Source of the DNA: Clostridiaceae bacterium Marseille-Q3526
Lineage (GTDB): Bacteria; Bacillota; Clostridia; Lachnospirales; Lachnospiraceae
Direction of reading: 5' to 3'
Length of the DNA: 64,000 nt
NCBI GenBank assembly: GCA_018223375.1
Contig: JAGTTS010000010.1
Location: 1 to 64,000 of the forward strand
Below are positions 16,429-23,844 of the stretch, piece after piece; within the stretch, counting starts at the first letter, position 1; every line of letters begins with the position of its first letter. The notes below the pieces were generated by a model that saw only the letters and a program-made list of their open reading frames with translations, was not told the DNA's origin and searched no databases. Made by a program: the position numbers and the translations under genes.

Positions 16429-17541
16429 CTACCAGATCAAAACCGCCAGAAACAGCAGATTCCACCAGGTAAAGACCGCCAGATAGCGCCCCTTCTTCTC
16501 CGGATATTCGGCCGCCACCTGCTTATAGGAAATCAGGCTGGCCATGGACGCGATGAGGGTTCCCAGGCCGCCCAGATTCGTTCCTATAATCAGCTGCTCC
16601 CACTGATCTGTGAAATTGGACAGCAGAAGAGCCGCAGGCACGTTGCTGATCACCTGGCTGATTCCGATGGCAGCCACTTTCTCATGGCCTGCAATCATAT
16701 TGACCACAAATTCCCTGAACGGCGGGAAACGATTCATATTTCCGATAAACACAAAGAAGAACAGAAACGTCAGGAGCAGGGAATAGTCTACTTTTCTAAA
16801 AAGGCTTCTGTCTCTATACATAACGGCCGCTATGACAGCCAGGAGAAGGCCTGGAGCCGGCAGAACGCCGCCCACTGTCTGAAGGCAGATAAAAAACAAA
16901 AGGAGGTAATAGACCGTCCCGGAAGTCTCCGGCTTCTTCGTCTGCTCTGTTATGACGACGCAGGTTTTCTCCTTTCCCACCCCAAAGAAGACGCACAGGC
17001 ACAGCAGAAGCGCCGCGGCTGCCGTATGGGGCAGCATCAGCCTTAAAAACGCTGAAAGAGTCATTCTGGAAATACTGTAAAGGTATAAATTCTGCGGATT
17101 TCCCATAGGCGTAAACATACTTCCCAGGTTGGCGGCAATGGTCATAAACGTGACGACGCGGCACAGCCGCCCGGTCATTCCGGCCATCTTCAGAACCATA
17201 ATGCCAAAGGGGACAAAGGTAATAAGAGCCACGTCGTTGGTGATAAACATGCTTCCAAAAAAGCACAGAAAAACCAGCAGAAATACGATGCCCCGCTCTG
17301 ATTGAATCCTCTCCAGAAGCCGTTCTCCCACATACCGGAACACTCCCAGGCCGCTGAGCCCAGCCACCACTGCCATCAGGCAGAACAGGACGATAATGGT
17401 TCCCATATTGGAAGAAAAATAATTCAGATACTCCCGATCCGGCCTTACCAGAAAGCAGGAAAGAAACGCCAGAAGGCCTGAGACAGCCAGAACGGTCTCC
17501 TTTTTCAAAAATTCTATGACAGCTTTAAACGATAGGCTCAT
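16429..17541 (-). CDS. Ion permease of the ArsB/SLC13 (IT) superfamily
   Basis: A 370-residue membrane protein with about ten helices. The pattern MGTIIVLFCLMAVVAGL and FGSMFITNDVALITFVPFGIMV resembles ArsB, CitMHS and YbiR-like permeases, where the N-D region lies in the transport path. It is translationally coupled to the CPA2 antiporter gene (ATG overlaps its TGA) and so is under the same leader, which reads as a fluoride riboswitch. It may move an anion or proton-coupled ion under fluoride stress. Substrate unknown; arsenite and citrate are the usual default labels and are not supported by context. Confidence 0.8.
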   Translation of the reverse strand: MSLSFKAVIEFLKKETVLAVSGLLAFLSCFLVRPDREYLNYFSSNMGTIIVLFCLMAVVAGLSGLGVFRYVGERLLERIQSERGIVFLLVFLCFFGSMFITNDVALITFVPFGIMVLKMAGMTGRLCRVVTFMTIAANLGSMFTPMGNPQNLYLYSISRMTLSAFLRLMLPHTAAAALLLCLCVFFGVGKEKTCVVITEQTKKPETSGTVYYLLLFFICLQTVGGVLPAPGLLLAVIAAVMYRDRSLFRKVDYSLLLTFLFFFVFIGNMNRFPPFREFVVNMIAGHEKVAAIGISQVISNVPAALLLSNFTDQWEQLIIGTNLGGLGTLIASMASLISYKQVAAEYPEKKGRYLAVFTWWNLLFLAVLIW

Positions 17542-18746
17542 GATACCTCTTTCTCCTTCTCCAAAAATTTTCTGTACGTCAGATCCATTCCCACTGCTCC
17601 CAGAGGCGCTGTAATAAGAATGGAAAGCACAGCCACAGACAGCACCAGCTGGCCGCAGGGCAGCCCCGCCGCCAGAGGAACGGATCCAATAGCCGCCTGA
17701 ACTGTGGCCTTAGGAAGATAGGCGATGATTCCAAACAAACGCTCTCTTCTGTTCAGCTTTGTGCCTGCCAGGCAGAGGCAGACTCCCACCGCCCGGAATC
17801 CCAGGGCAATGGCAATCATCAGCACAGCCGCCGCCCCTGCTCCCATCGTATAGCGGATATCCACAGCTGCGCCCACCAGCACAAACAGCATAACCTCAGC
17901 CGCAACCCAAAGCTTTCCGAATTTTTCAGACAGACGCTTTGACACAATCGGAGCGCTTTTTATTTTTATCATACACGCCATACTGACCACGGCCAGAAGG
18001 CCGGAGACAGAAACAACATCCTCCAGCCAGGCTTCCACCGACATGAGAAGAAAAGACATTCCCAAAACAACGACCACCTTCATGCTGTTTCTGATATAAT
18101 GCTTTTTCTCATAGGCCCTCTCAAAAAAACAGCTCAGCCCATAGCCAAAAACGGCTCCCAGAAGGATTCCCAGCACAATGGAAACAGGAATATTCAGAAA
18201 ATCAGCCGCCCTGACGCTTCCCCCCTGGGCCATGCCCAGAAAGGTGGAAAACAGCACAATCACAAAAATATCGTCGCAGGAAGCCCCCGCCATAATCATT
18301 TGGGGGATACTCTTATCCGTACCGTATTTTTCCTCCATCAGCTGAACCATCCGCGGAATGACCACTGCCGGTGAAACGGCTGCCAGCACAGAGCCCAGAA
18401 GAGCCGCCTCCACCCGTGAAATTCCCAGAATAAATGGGCCGAAAAGGAGGAAGGCCAAAATCTCGAAGCTGGCCGGCACGAAAGACATCATCACCGCCGG
18501 GCGTCCTACCTGCCGCAGATCCGACAGATTCAGGGAAAGCCCCGCCTTCAGAAGGATAATAATAAGCGCCATCTGACGAAGCTGCGGGGAAATCAGCAGA
18601 ATAGATGAATCCAGCAGATTGAAAACATTCGGCCCCAGAAGAATGCCTGTAAACAGCATTCCGATGATTCGGGGCAGCCCCAGTCTCCCGCAGATGCCGG
18701 CCATGGCCAGACCAGCCAGAAAAATAAATGCCAGGGATGTAAGCAT
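17538..18746 (-). CDS. Cation:proton antiporter, CPA2 family (KefB/NapA-like membrane domain)
   Basis: A 402-residue Na+/H+ exchanger-type membrane protein with about 12 helices, without the TrkA-N or TrkA-C regulatory domains of KefB. Start is ATG 18746 with AAGGAG upstream. It is the first gene after a leader with a fluoride-riboswitch-like aptamer and an attenuator; CPA2 antiporters are among the known gene classes controlled by crcB-motif RNAs. Expected role: restoring ion or pH balance, or export, when fluoride enters the cell. It overlaps the next gene by 4 bases. Confidence 0.88.
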   Translation of the reverse strand: MLTSLAFIFLAGLAMAGICGRLGLPRIIGMLFTGILLGPNVFNLLDSSILLISPQLRQMALIIILLKAGLSLNLSDLRQVGRPAVMMSFVPASFEILAFLLFGPFILGISRVEAALLGSVLAAVSPAVVIPRMVQLMEEKYGTDKSIPQMIMAGASCDDIFVIVLFSTFLGMAQGGSVRAADFLNIPVSIVLGILLGAVFGYGLSCFFERAYEKKHYIRNSMKVVVVLGMSFLLMSVEAWLEDVVSVSGLLAVVSMACMIKIKSAPIVSKRLSEKFGKLWVAAEVMLFVLVGAAVDIRYTMGAGAAAVLMIAIALGFRAVGVCLCLAGTKLNRRERLFGIIAYLPKATVQAAIGSVPLAAGLPCGQLVLSVAVLSILITAPLGAVGMDLTYRKFLEKEKEVS

Positions 18747-18813
18747 GATCGTTTCTCCTTAGTTTTTGTAAAAATGAAGCTTTTTTCATGGCAGAGTAAT
18801 TTCCAGACCACAC

Positions 18814-18859
18814 AAAAAAGCTGACAATTTCTGCGATGGTTGTCACAGAAGTCATCAGC
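18814..18859 (-). terminator. Attenuator in the leader of the antiporter operon
   Basis: On the minus strand, GCTGA..TTCTG pairs with CAGAA..TCAGC (two 5-bp blocks around an internal loop), followed by six T. Its 5' arm is the 3' strand of the aptamer (AGCTGATGACTTCT), so ligand-stabilised aptamer and terminator exclude each other, which predicts an ON switch. Confidence 0.7.
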
Positions 18860-18901
18860 TCTATCAGCGGTTTTGGCTTGCCATGGGAGAACTTCATTCC
18901 C
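18843..18901 (-). promoter_or_regulatory. Fluoride (crcB-motif) riboswitch aptamer
   Basis: The leader RNA starts GGGAAUGAAGUUCUCCC, then a short linker, ACCGCU, a small loop, and AGCUGAUGACUUCU. This follows the fluoride aptamer layout: GGnnAUGnnGUUCnCC for the first stem and loop, then ACCGCy...rGCUGAUGAnnyCU for the second stem and pseudoknot. It begins at the predicted transcription start and its 3' part overlaps the attenuator, as in known fluoride switches. The downstream CPA2 antiporter is a known target class. The match was made from memory of the consensus, not by a covariance search. Confidence 0.78.
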
Positions 18902-18908
18902 TAGTTTT

Positions 18909-18937
18909 ATTATAATGGAAGGGGGAGGCTTTGTAAA
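18909..18937 (-). promoter_or_regulatory. Promoter of the antiporter operon
   Basis: On the minus strand TTTACA (18932-18937), 17-base spacer, TATAAT (18909-18914). The start is predicted near 18902, exactly at the first base of the aptamer. Confidence 0.75.
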
Positions 18938-19034
18938 GCGGAAATACAGCCGGCTTTCTTACCCCCTGTAGTAAGTGTCGATGGTTCCATCCTTTCCCTT
19001 GCTCTTCTCTCAATATGTAATTTTCAGTATCTTC

Positions 19035-19997
19035 CTATTTCACCATATCTCTCATCGGCGGCACTACGAACTCCGGTTTTCTGCCGGACAGGAAGTCGTC
19101 GATTCCCTGGGCGCAGATTAAGGAAGAACGGGAAGAAGCCTCCTTGGTAGCTCCTCCGATGTGCGGCGCTGTCACTACGTTGTCCATGTCTAAAAGCGGA
19201 TTGTCCTTCTCCATCGGCTCTTTCTTCAGTACGTCGAGGGCTGCTCCTGCGATCTGCTTCTCCTTCAGAGCCTCAATCAGAGCTTCCTCGTCTACTACTG
19301 TTCCGCGGGACGTGTTGATTAAGAATGCCGTCGGCTTCATCAGCTGGAATTCCTTTGCTCCTACGCTGTTCACCGTCTCCGGAGTAGCCGGAACGTGGAG
19401 AGATACGTAATCTGCCTTCTCAAATACTTCCTCTCTGCTTCCAGCCAGCTCAATGTAATCCGGAAGATCCTTTGCATACGGATCGAAAGCCAGAACCTTC
19501 ATGTCAAAGCCAAGAGCCGCCTTCTTTGCAACCAGGCCGCCGATATTTCCTACGCCGATCAGACCCAGAGTCTTTCCGTTTAACTCGTGCTTCTCTACAT
19601 TGAATTTTGCGAAGCGGTAATCGTCTCTGTAGAGCTTCTGAACCAGCTTGAAATTTCTGGAGCAGTGGAGCATATAGAAAATGGCAAGCTCTGCTACTGA
19701 CTGGCTGTTTGCCCTTGGAGCGTAGAGAACTACGATTCCCTTCTCTCTGGCAGCTTCCAGATCCACGCCGTCAAATCCTGCTCCGTGGCGGGCGATTACC
19801 TTTAAGCTGTCTGCCGCCTCCAGAATCCTTCTCGTAATCTTGGCTGTGCGGACAATCATACCATCGCAGCCCTTGATATCCCTGATAATATCCTCTTCCT
19901 CAAATCCAGAACCGTCTACCAGATCATAGCCCTTGTCCAGAAGGTACTGTCTTCCTGACTCTAAAATTGGCTGTGGAAGTAAAATCTTAAAACTCAT
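19035..19997 (-). CDS. D-isomer-specific 2-hydroxyacid dehydrogenase (phosphoglycerate dehydrogenase-like)
   Basis: A 320-residue NAD-dependent dehydrogenase that interconverts a 2-keto acid and a D-2-hydroxy acid. The Rossmann motif is LGLIGVGNIGG (about 145), the substrate-binding and catalytic Arg is in NTSRGTVVDE, and the catalytic His is in APHIGGATKEA near 285. The start at 19997 has GGAGGA 8 bases upstream; the frame is open further up but that part is non-coding. A clear sigma-54 promoter lies 58 bases upstream, and the PrpR-like activator gene is divergent. It is therefore probably a catabolic enzyme rather than SerA of serine synthesis. Confidence 0.9.
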   Translation of the reverse strand: MSFKILLPQPILESGRQYLLDKGYDLVDGSGFEEEDIIRDIKGCDGMIVRTAKITRRILEAADSLKVIARHGAGFDGVDLEAAREKGIVVLYAPRANSQSVAELAIFYMLHCSRNFKLVQKLYRDDYRFAKFNVEKHELNGKTLGLIGVGNIGGLVAKKAALGFDMKVLAFDPYAKDLPDYIELAGSREEVFEKADYVSLHVPATPETVNSVGAKEFQLMKPTAFLINTSRGTVVDEEALIEALKEKQIAGAALDVLKKEPMEKDNPLLDMDNVVTAPHIGGATKEASSRSSLICAQGIDDFLSGRKPEFVVPPMRDMVK

Positions 19998-20054
19998 ATT
20001 CCTAATCCTCCTGCTTCTTTCTATTTCATTTTTTATTTTCTGCTCATTTATATA

Positions 20055-20070
20055 AGCAACTTTCGTGCCA
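20055..20070 (-). promoter_or_regulatory. Sigma-54 promoter of the dehydrogenase gene
   Basis: TGGCACGAAAGTTGCT on the minus strand equals the sigma-54 consensus, with GG and GC separated by exactly 10 bases. The start is predicted near 20044, 47 bases before the ATG. The divergent gene encodes a sigma-54 activator. Confidence 0.92.
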
Positions 20071-20158
20071 ACTTTTCCAAACAATGCTTTTTTTGATGAT
20101 TTTTTTCATTTTTATCCGTTTTTCAGGCTTTTTCCCCTCCAATCCGCGCATAATATAA

Positions 20159-20192
20159 AAGAAGCCCGGGGAAGAAACCCCCTGGACTTCTT
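20159..20192. other. Hairpin between divergent sigma-54 and activator promoters
   Basis: AAGAAGCCCGGGG (20159-20171) pairs imperfectly with CCCCCTGGACTTCTT (20178-20192). No gene ends here, so it is not an obvious terminator. It could insulate the divergent units. The remaining 19998-20427 DNA is AT-rich, with many ATTTCATT repeats. Confidence 0.4.
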
Positions 20193-20305
20193 TCATTCTC
20201 TGCTTTTTTGTTTTATTTGAATGATTTATTTCATTTTCATTTCATTCTTTTGTTGTTTTTATTTCATTTTTAAAACATTTCATGCTCCTATATTTCCAGT
20301 ATCTC

Positions 20306-20334
20306 TTTACAAATCCGTTGTTTTTTTCTATACT
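20306..20334 (+). promoter_or_regulatory. Sigma-70-type promoter of the PrpR-like activator gene
   Basis: TTTACA (20306-20311), 17-base spacer, TATACT (20329-20334). The start is predicted near 20341, just before an inverted repeat that may bind the activator itself. Confidence 0.6.
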
Positions 20335-20350
20335 TTGATTAACAATATCG

Positions 20351-20396
20351 TTCATAAATGAGAGAAATCATTCATCTTTTTTCTATCATTTATGAA
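20351..20396. promoter_or_regulatory. Inverted repeat, candidate activator-binding (enhancer) site
   Basis: TTCATAAATGA (20351-20361) and TCATTTATGAA (20386-20396) are perfect 11-base inverted copies separated by 24 bases. They lie about 290 bases upstream of the dehydrogenase sigma-54 promoter, a normal enhancer distance, and just after the activator gene promoter. Confidence 0.5.
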
Positions 20397-20427
20397 ATTC
20401 AAATCTATTTCAAGGGGGAAATGACCT

Positions 20428-22407
20428 ATGAAATTATCCAGCGCCGCTCCTGGGGGCCAGGCGGCAGATATCGTTATTTTCGCAGCCTCTGAAACCTTCG
20501 CCCAGACTGCCAGGGAACTGCTTCTGGAACGCCGTTTGGAGAATCACATTACAGTCACAGAAGCCACCGGAGAGAGAACCTTAAAGCTTGCTCTCCAGTT
20601 TGCGAGGGAGGGAAGCCGCGTCTTCATCAGCAGAGGGCGGAACACAAAGCTGATCGAGCGGCACGTCTCCGTTCCGGTCATCAACGTGCCGTACCTCTGC
20701 GAGGAAATTTACAGTTCCTTTCTGGCGGCCGGGGCGCCTCCTGAGAGGGTGGCCATGGTGGGCTTCGACCGGGCCTACAATATTATGAAAACCTTCCGCC
20801 GCATCTCCGGCCTGGACGTGCAGCTCATCGAACCTCAGTCCCCCGGCACTGTCATCAAAGAGCTGAAAGAAAAGCTTCGGCCTGGAACAGAGGCGTTAAT
20901 CGGAGGCTTTTCTGTCAAGCGGGCCATCTCCGAGATTCAGGATCTAGGCCTGCGCCACATTCCTCTGACTGTGGAGCCGTCCAATATCTCCCTGGCCATT
21001 GACAGCGCGTTAAATATCCTGGCCTCCATGGATCGGAAGGACGAATTCCTTACCACCATTTCCACTACCATCAACAGGATTTCCAATGCTGTGATGAATT
21101 TCGACGTAAACGGAAAGCTCCTCTTTTCCAACGCCAGGGCGGATCACATGCCCCAGTCTGTCAAAAAATATCTGTTTACCGGAGAAGCGGCCTTTTATCT
21201 GGAGATGGACGGCAGAACGCCTGCCGATTCCCGCACCGCGCCGAAAAAGGAGCAGATTCTCCATGTGGGATACGATACCTATGTGGCCGAATATCTTCCT
21301 GTCATCGTCAATAAAAGACTGAAAAGCATTGTAGTGATTGTTTCCAGCGAAAACAGCATTCAGATGGCCGAAAAACGGCTGCGCCTGAGCCAGGGCAAGA
21401 GGGGCTACACGGCCAAAAACCACTTCCACGATATGATCGGAAACAGTCCTGTTTTTCAGGAAACCATACAGCTGGCGAAAAAATACGCCCGTTCCCAGAG
21501 CTCTGTGCTGATCACAGGGGAAACCGGAACGGGAAAGGAGCTGTTTGCCCAGAGCATCCACAATGCCAGCTCCCGCTGCAGCGAGCCGTTTGTAGCCATC
21601 AACTGCGCGGCCCTTCCTCAGTCTCTCCTGGAGAGCGAACTGTTCGGATATGTGAAGGGCGCTTTCACCGGAGCCAGCAAAGAGGGGAAAATGGGTATCT
21701 TCGAGATGGCTCACAGAGGAACCGTATTTCTGGACGAGATTGGGGAAATGGATTTAAACGTGCAGGCCAAGCTTCTGCGCGTGCTTCAGGAGCGGGAGGT
21801 CTGCCGCCTGGGAGACGATAAAATCATTCCGGTGGATATTAGGATTATCAGCGCCACCAACAAGGATCTGGAAGAGCTGGTGCGCCAGAAGCTGTTCCGG
21901 GAGGATCTGCTCTACCGCCTGAACGTGCTGGAGCTGCGCCTGCCTCCTCTGCGGGAGAGAACCGGCGATATTCCCCTGCTGATCAAGGCATACAACGGAA
22001 AGCAGAACCATCCTGTCACCTTCCTTCCAGAGGCAGTCCGGCTTTTAGAGGCCCAGCCCTATCCCGGAAATATACGTCAGCTCTTCAATCTGCTGGAGCG
22101 GACGATTACGCTGTCCGACGGAGATATGATAGAGGCGTCCCAGCTGGCAAACATTCTCCACCTTCCCTTCTCCAGCGCTTTGCCGGACTGCGGTTCAAAA
22201 GAACCGGCCTTCCCGGATCCCGCTTCAGAGGCCTCCTCTTCCGGCTGCAGCGTTTCCTCCCTCGATTCGGCCATGGTTCTCTGCGAAAAAGAACGCATTC
22301 TGGAAACGCTTCGCAAAAACAGAGGACGCAGAAAGGAGACGGCAGAGCAGCTTAACATCAGCCCGGCTACTCTCTGGAGAAAAATGAAAAAGTACGACAT
22401 TTTTTAG
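20428..22407 (+). CDS. Sigma-54-dependent transcription activator with PrpR N-terminal domain
   Basis: A 659-residue enhancer-binding protein. Order: PrpR_N sensor domain (residues about 10-190; in PrpR it senses 2-methylcitrate), a PAS-like region (about 210-310), the AAA+ domain with Walker A GETGTGKE near 364, the sigma-54 contact loop GAFTGA near 411 and Walker B VFLDEIGEM, then a Fis-type helix-turn-helix at the end (ETAEQLNISPATLWRKM). It is divergent from the dehydrogenase gene, which has a perfect sigma-54 promoter, so this is its likely target. The ligand is probably a small organic acid; inference. Confidence 0.92.
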   Translation: MKLSSAAPGGQAADIVIFAASETFAQTARELLLERRLENHITVTEATGERTLKLALQFAREGSRVFISRGRNTKLIERHVSVPVINVPYLCEEIYSSFLAAGAPPERVAMVGFDRAYNIMKTFRRISGLDVQLIEPQSPGTVIKELKEKLRPGTEALIGGFSVKRAISEIQDLGLRHIPLTVEPSNISLAIDSALNILASMDRKDEFLTTISTTINRISNAVMNFDVNGKLLFSNARADHMPQSVKKYLFTGEAAFYLEMDGRTPADSRTAPKKEQILHVGYDTYVAEYLPVIVNKRLKSIVVIVSSENSIQMAEKRLRLSQGKRGYTAKNHFHDMIGNSPVFQETIQLAKKYARSQSSVLITGETGTGKELFAQSIHNASSRCSEPFVAINCAALPQSLLESELFGYVKGAFTGASKEGKMGIFEMAHRGTVFLDEIGEMDLNVQAKLLRVLQEREVCRLGDDKIIPVDIRIISATNKDLEELVRQKLFREDLLYRLNVLELRLPPLRERTGDIPLLIKAYNGKQNHPVTFLPEAVRLLEAQPYPGNIRQLFNLLERTITLSDGDMIEASQLANILHLPFSSALPDCGSKEPAFPDPASEASSSGCSVSSLDSAMVLCEKERILETLRKNRGRRKETAEQLNISPATLWRKMKKYDIF

Positions 22408-22417
22408 CCGGCTTTCA

Positions 22418-22465
22418 AAAAATCAAGGGCAGAATTCCATTTTCCGGATTCTGACCCTGATTTTT
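22418..22465 (+). terminator. Terminator after the PrpR-like activator gene
   Basis: AAAAATCAAGGGCAGAAT (22418-22435) and ATTCTGACCCTGATTTTT (22448-22465) form a long A-stem-T hairpin with two small mismatches, 11 bases after the stop. Confidence 0.75.
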
Positions 22466-22540
22466 GTGCATATTGTATACATTTCTACAGTTTTCTTCAT
22501 GTTTTTACAAATTTAGTCACGTTTTTTCTCACTCTCTCCC

Positions 22541-22569
22541 TTTTCACTTTTACCTTTTTATAGTATTAT
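22541..22569 (+). promoter_or_regulatory. Candidate promoter of the PTS-IIC-like gene
   Basis: TTTTCA (22541-22546), 17-base spacer, TATTAT (22564-22569). No sigma-54 element with correct GG-N10-GC spacing was found before this gene, so it may be expressed apart from the dehydrogenase. Confidence 0.4.
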
Positions 22570-22625
22570 ATTTTTTATCGGCCTTTTAACACGGCATTTT
22601 GCACAAATTTTGGGAGGTATTACGT

Positions 22626-23627
22626 ATGACAACTATTTTTCTAGGCATGGGACTGCTGCTGCTCACGCTGGCCGGCTTTTCTCTGTTCAGCATGAAAGCT
22701 CCGAAAGGCTCTGCAGCCATGTCCGGTCTGGCAAATGCAGCTGTGGCTACCTTTCTGGTAGAGGCAGTTCACAGATACATTTCCGGCGATCTGTTAGGCT
22801 CTGCGTTTCTCGGCGAGGTAGGCTCTGTATCCGGAAGCCTGGGCGGAGTCGCTTCCGCTATCCTGATTCCTATCAGCATGGGGGCCAATCCCCTGTTCGC
22901 GGTTGTAGCGGGCGTTGCAGTGGGAGGCTACAGTATCCTTCCGGGCTTTGTAGTCGGATATCTGATCGGCTTTATTGCTCCTGTGATTGAAAAGCACCTT
23001 CCAGCCGGCCTCGACACCATTCTGGGCGCTCTGCTTCTGGCTCCCATCGCCAGAGGCATTGCCTTTCTCACCGATCCGGTTGTCAACGCGGCTATGGGAT
23101 ATATCGGAAATACGATCACCGCTGCCACCGACCAGTCCCCTGTCCTGATGGGATTTCTCTTAGGCGGAATTATTAAGATGATCTGTACGTCGCCGCTAAG
23201 CTCCATGGCGCTCACCGCCATGCTGGGACTGACCGGGCTTCCCATGGGAATCGCAGCTATCGCCTGCTTCGGAGGTTCCTTTACCAACGGAATCATCTTC
23301 GCCCAGTTAAAGCTGGGAAAACCAAGCAATATCGCGGCCGTTATGCTGGAGCCCTTAACCCAGGCCCACATCATTACGCGCCACCCCATTCCCATCTACG
23401 GATCGAACTTCTTCGGCGGAGGTCTGGCCGGCATCGCAGCGGCTTTGCTCGGCATCGTAAACAACGCGCCTGGAACCGCGTCCCCTATTCCAGGACTGTT
23501 AGCTCCGTTTGCCTTTAACCCGCCGGTCAAGGTGCTCATAGCTCTGGCTCTCGGCGCAGTCGGCGGAACCCTGGCAGGTTTTGCCGGAAGCATTGTGTTT
23601 AAGAAGTTTACACAGGACGAGGCGTAA
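22626..23627 (+). CDS. PTS-type membrane permease, EIIC family 2 (PTS_EIIC_2)
   Basis: A 333-residue, very hydrophobic protein with about ten helices and Gly/Ala-rich segments, matching the PTS_EIIC_2 membrane family by pattern (GGIIKMICTSPLSSMALTAMLGL; NGIIFAQLKLGKPSNIAAVMLEPL). Start is ATG 22626 with GGGAGGT upstream; a TTG at 22599 is in frame but lies before that ribosome-binding site. No IIA or IIB genes are near, so real PTS phosphorylation is not shown. It sits after the sigma-54 activator and may import the compound handled by the dehydrogenase. Confidence 0.8.
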   Translation: MTTIFLGMGLLLLTLAGFSLFSMKAPKGSAAMSGLANAAVATFLVEAVHRYISGDLLGSAFLGEVGSVSGSLGGVASAILIPISMGANPLFAVVAGVAVGGYSILPGFVVGYLIGFIAPVIEKHLPAGLDTILGALLLAPIARGIAFLTDPVVNAAMGYIGNTITAATDQSPVLMGFLLGGIIKMICTSPLSSMALTAMLGLTGLPMGIAAIACFGGSFTNGIIFAQLKLGKPSNIAAVMLEPLTQAHIITRHPIPIYGSNFFGGGLAGIAAALLGIVNNAPGTASPIPGLLAPFAFNPPVKVLIALALGAVGGTLAGFAGSIVFKKFTQDEA

Positions 23628-23649
23628 AAGAGGTAAATGAAGATTGGAA

Positions 23650-23696
23650 AAAAGCAGATTTGCCTGTTCTGAGGAATGAGAGATCTGCTTTTTTCT
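23650..23696 (+). terminator. Terminator after the PTS-IIC-like gene
   Basis: AAAAAAGCAGAT and ATCTGCTTTTTT pair perfectly around a 23-base loop, 22 bases after the stop, with a T-run at the end. Confidence 0.75.
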
Positions 23697-23775
23697 TTAA
23701 CAAAGGGAACATTTCTGCCATGTATCTTACCAGAGAGGGAGAAGTTTTCCAGCTTCTTTCTGCTGTCTCCGTAAA

Positions 23776-23835
23776 ATAGAAGAGGGAATGTTTCCAGCGA
23801 CTTCCAGTGGAGCGCAGAAACATTCCCTCTTCTAT
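23776..23835. terminator. Bidirectional terminator with conserved-type loop
   Basis: A perfect 19-bp stem (23776-23794 with 23817-23835). The loop contains GCGACTTCCAGTGGAGC, close to the loop of the hairpin at 8291-8336. It lies between convergent genes. Confidence 0.8.
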
Positions 23836-23844
23836 ATTACATAC

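Noticed and set aside
18313..18897. A 194-codon open frame starting in the antiporter leader
   Set aside because: Its first part coincides with the riboswitch and attenuator, and the rest overlaps the antiporter gene in another frame. The start would be 5 bases after the predicted transcription start, without a ribosome-binding site.
22575..22600. GGC/TTGC elements before the PTS-IIC-like gene as a sigma-54 promoter
   Set aside because: The spacing between GG and GC is wrong (6 or 12 instead of 10 bases).
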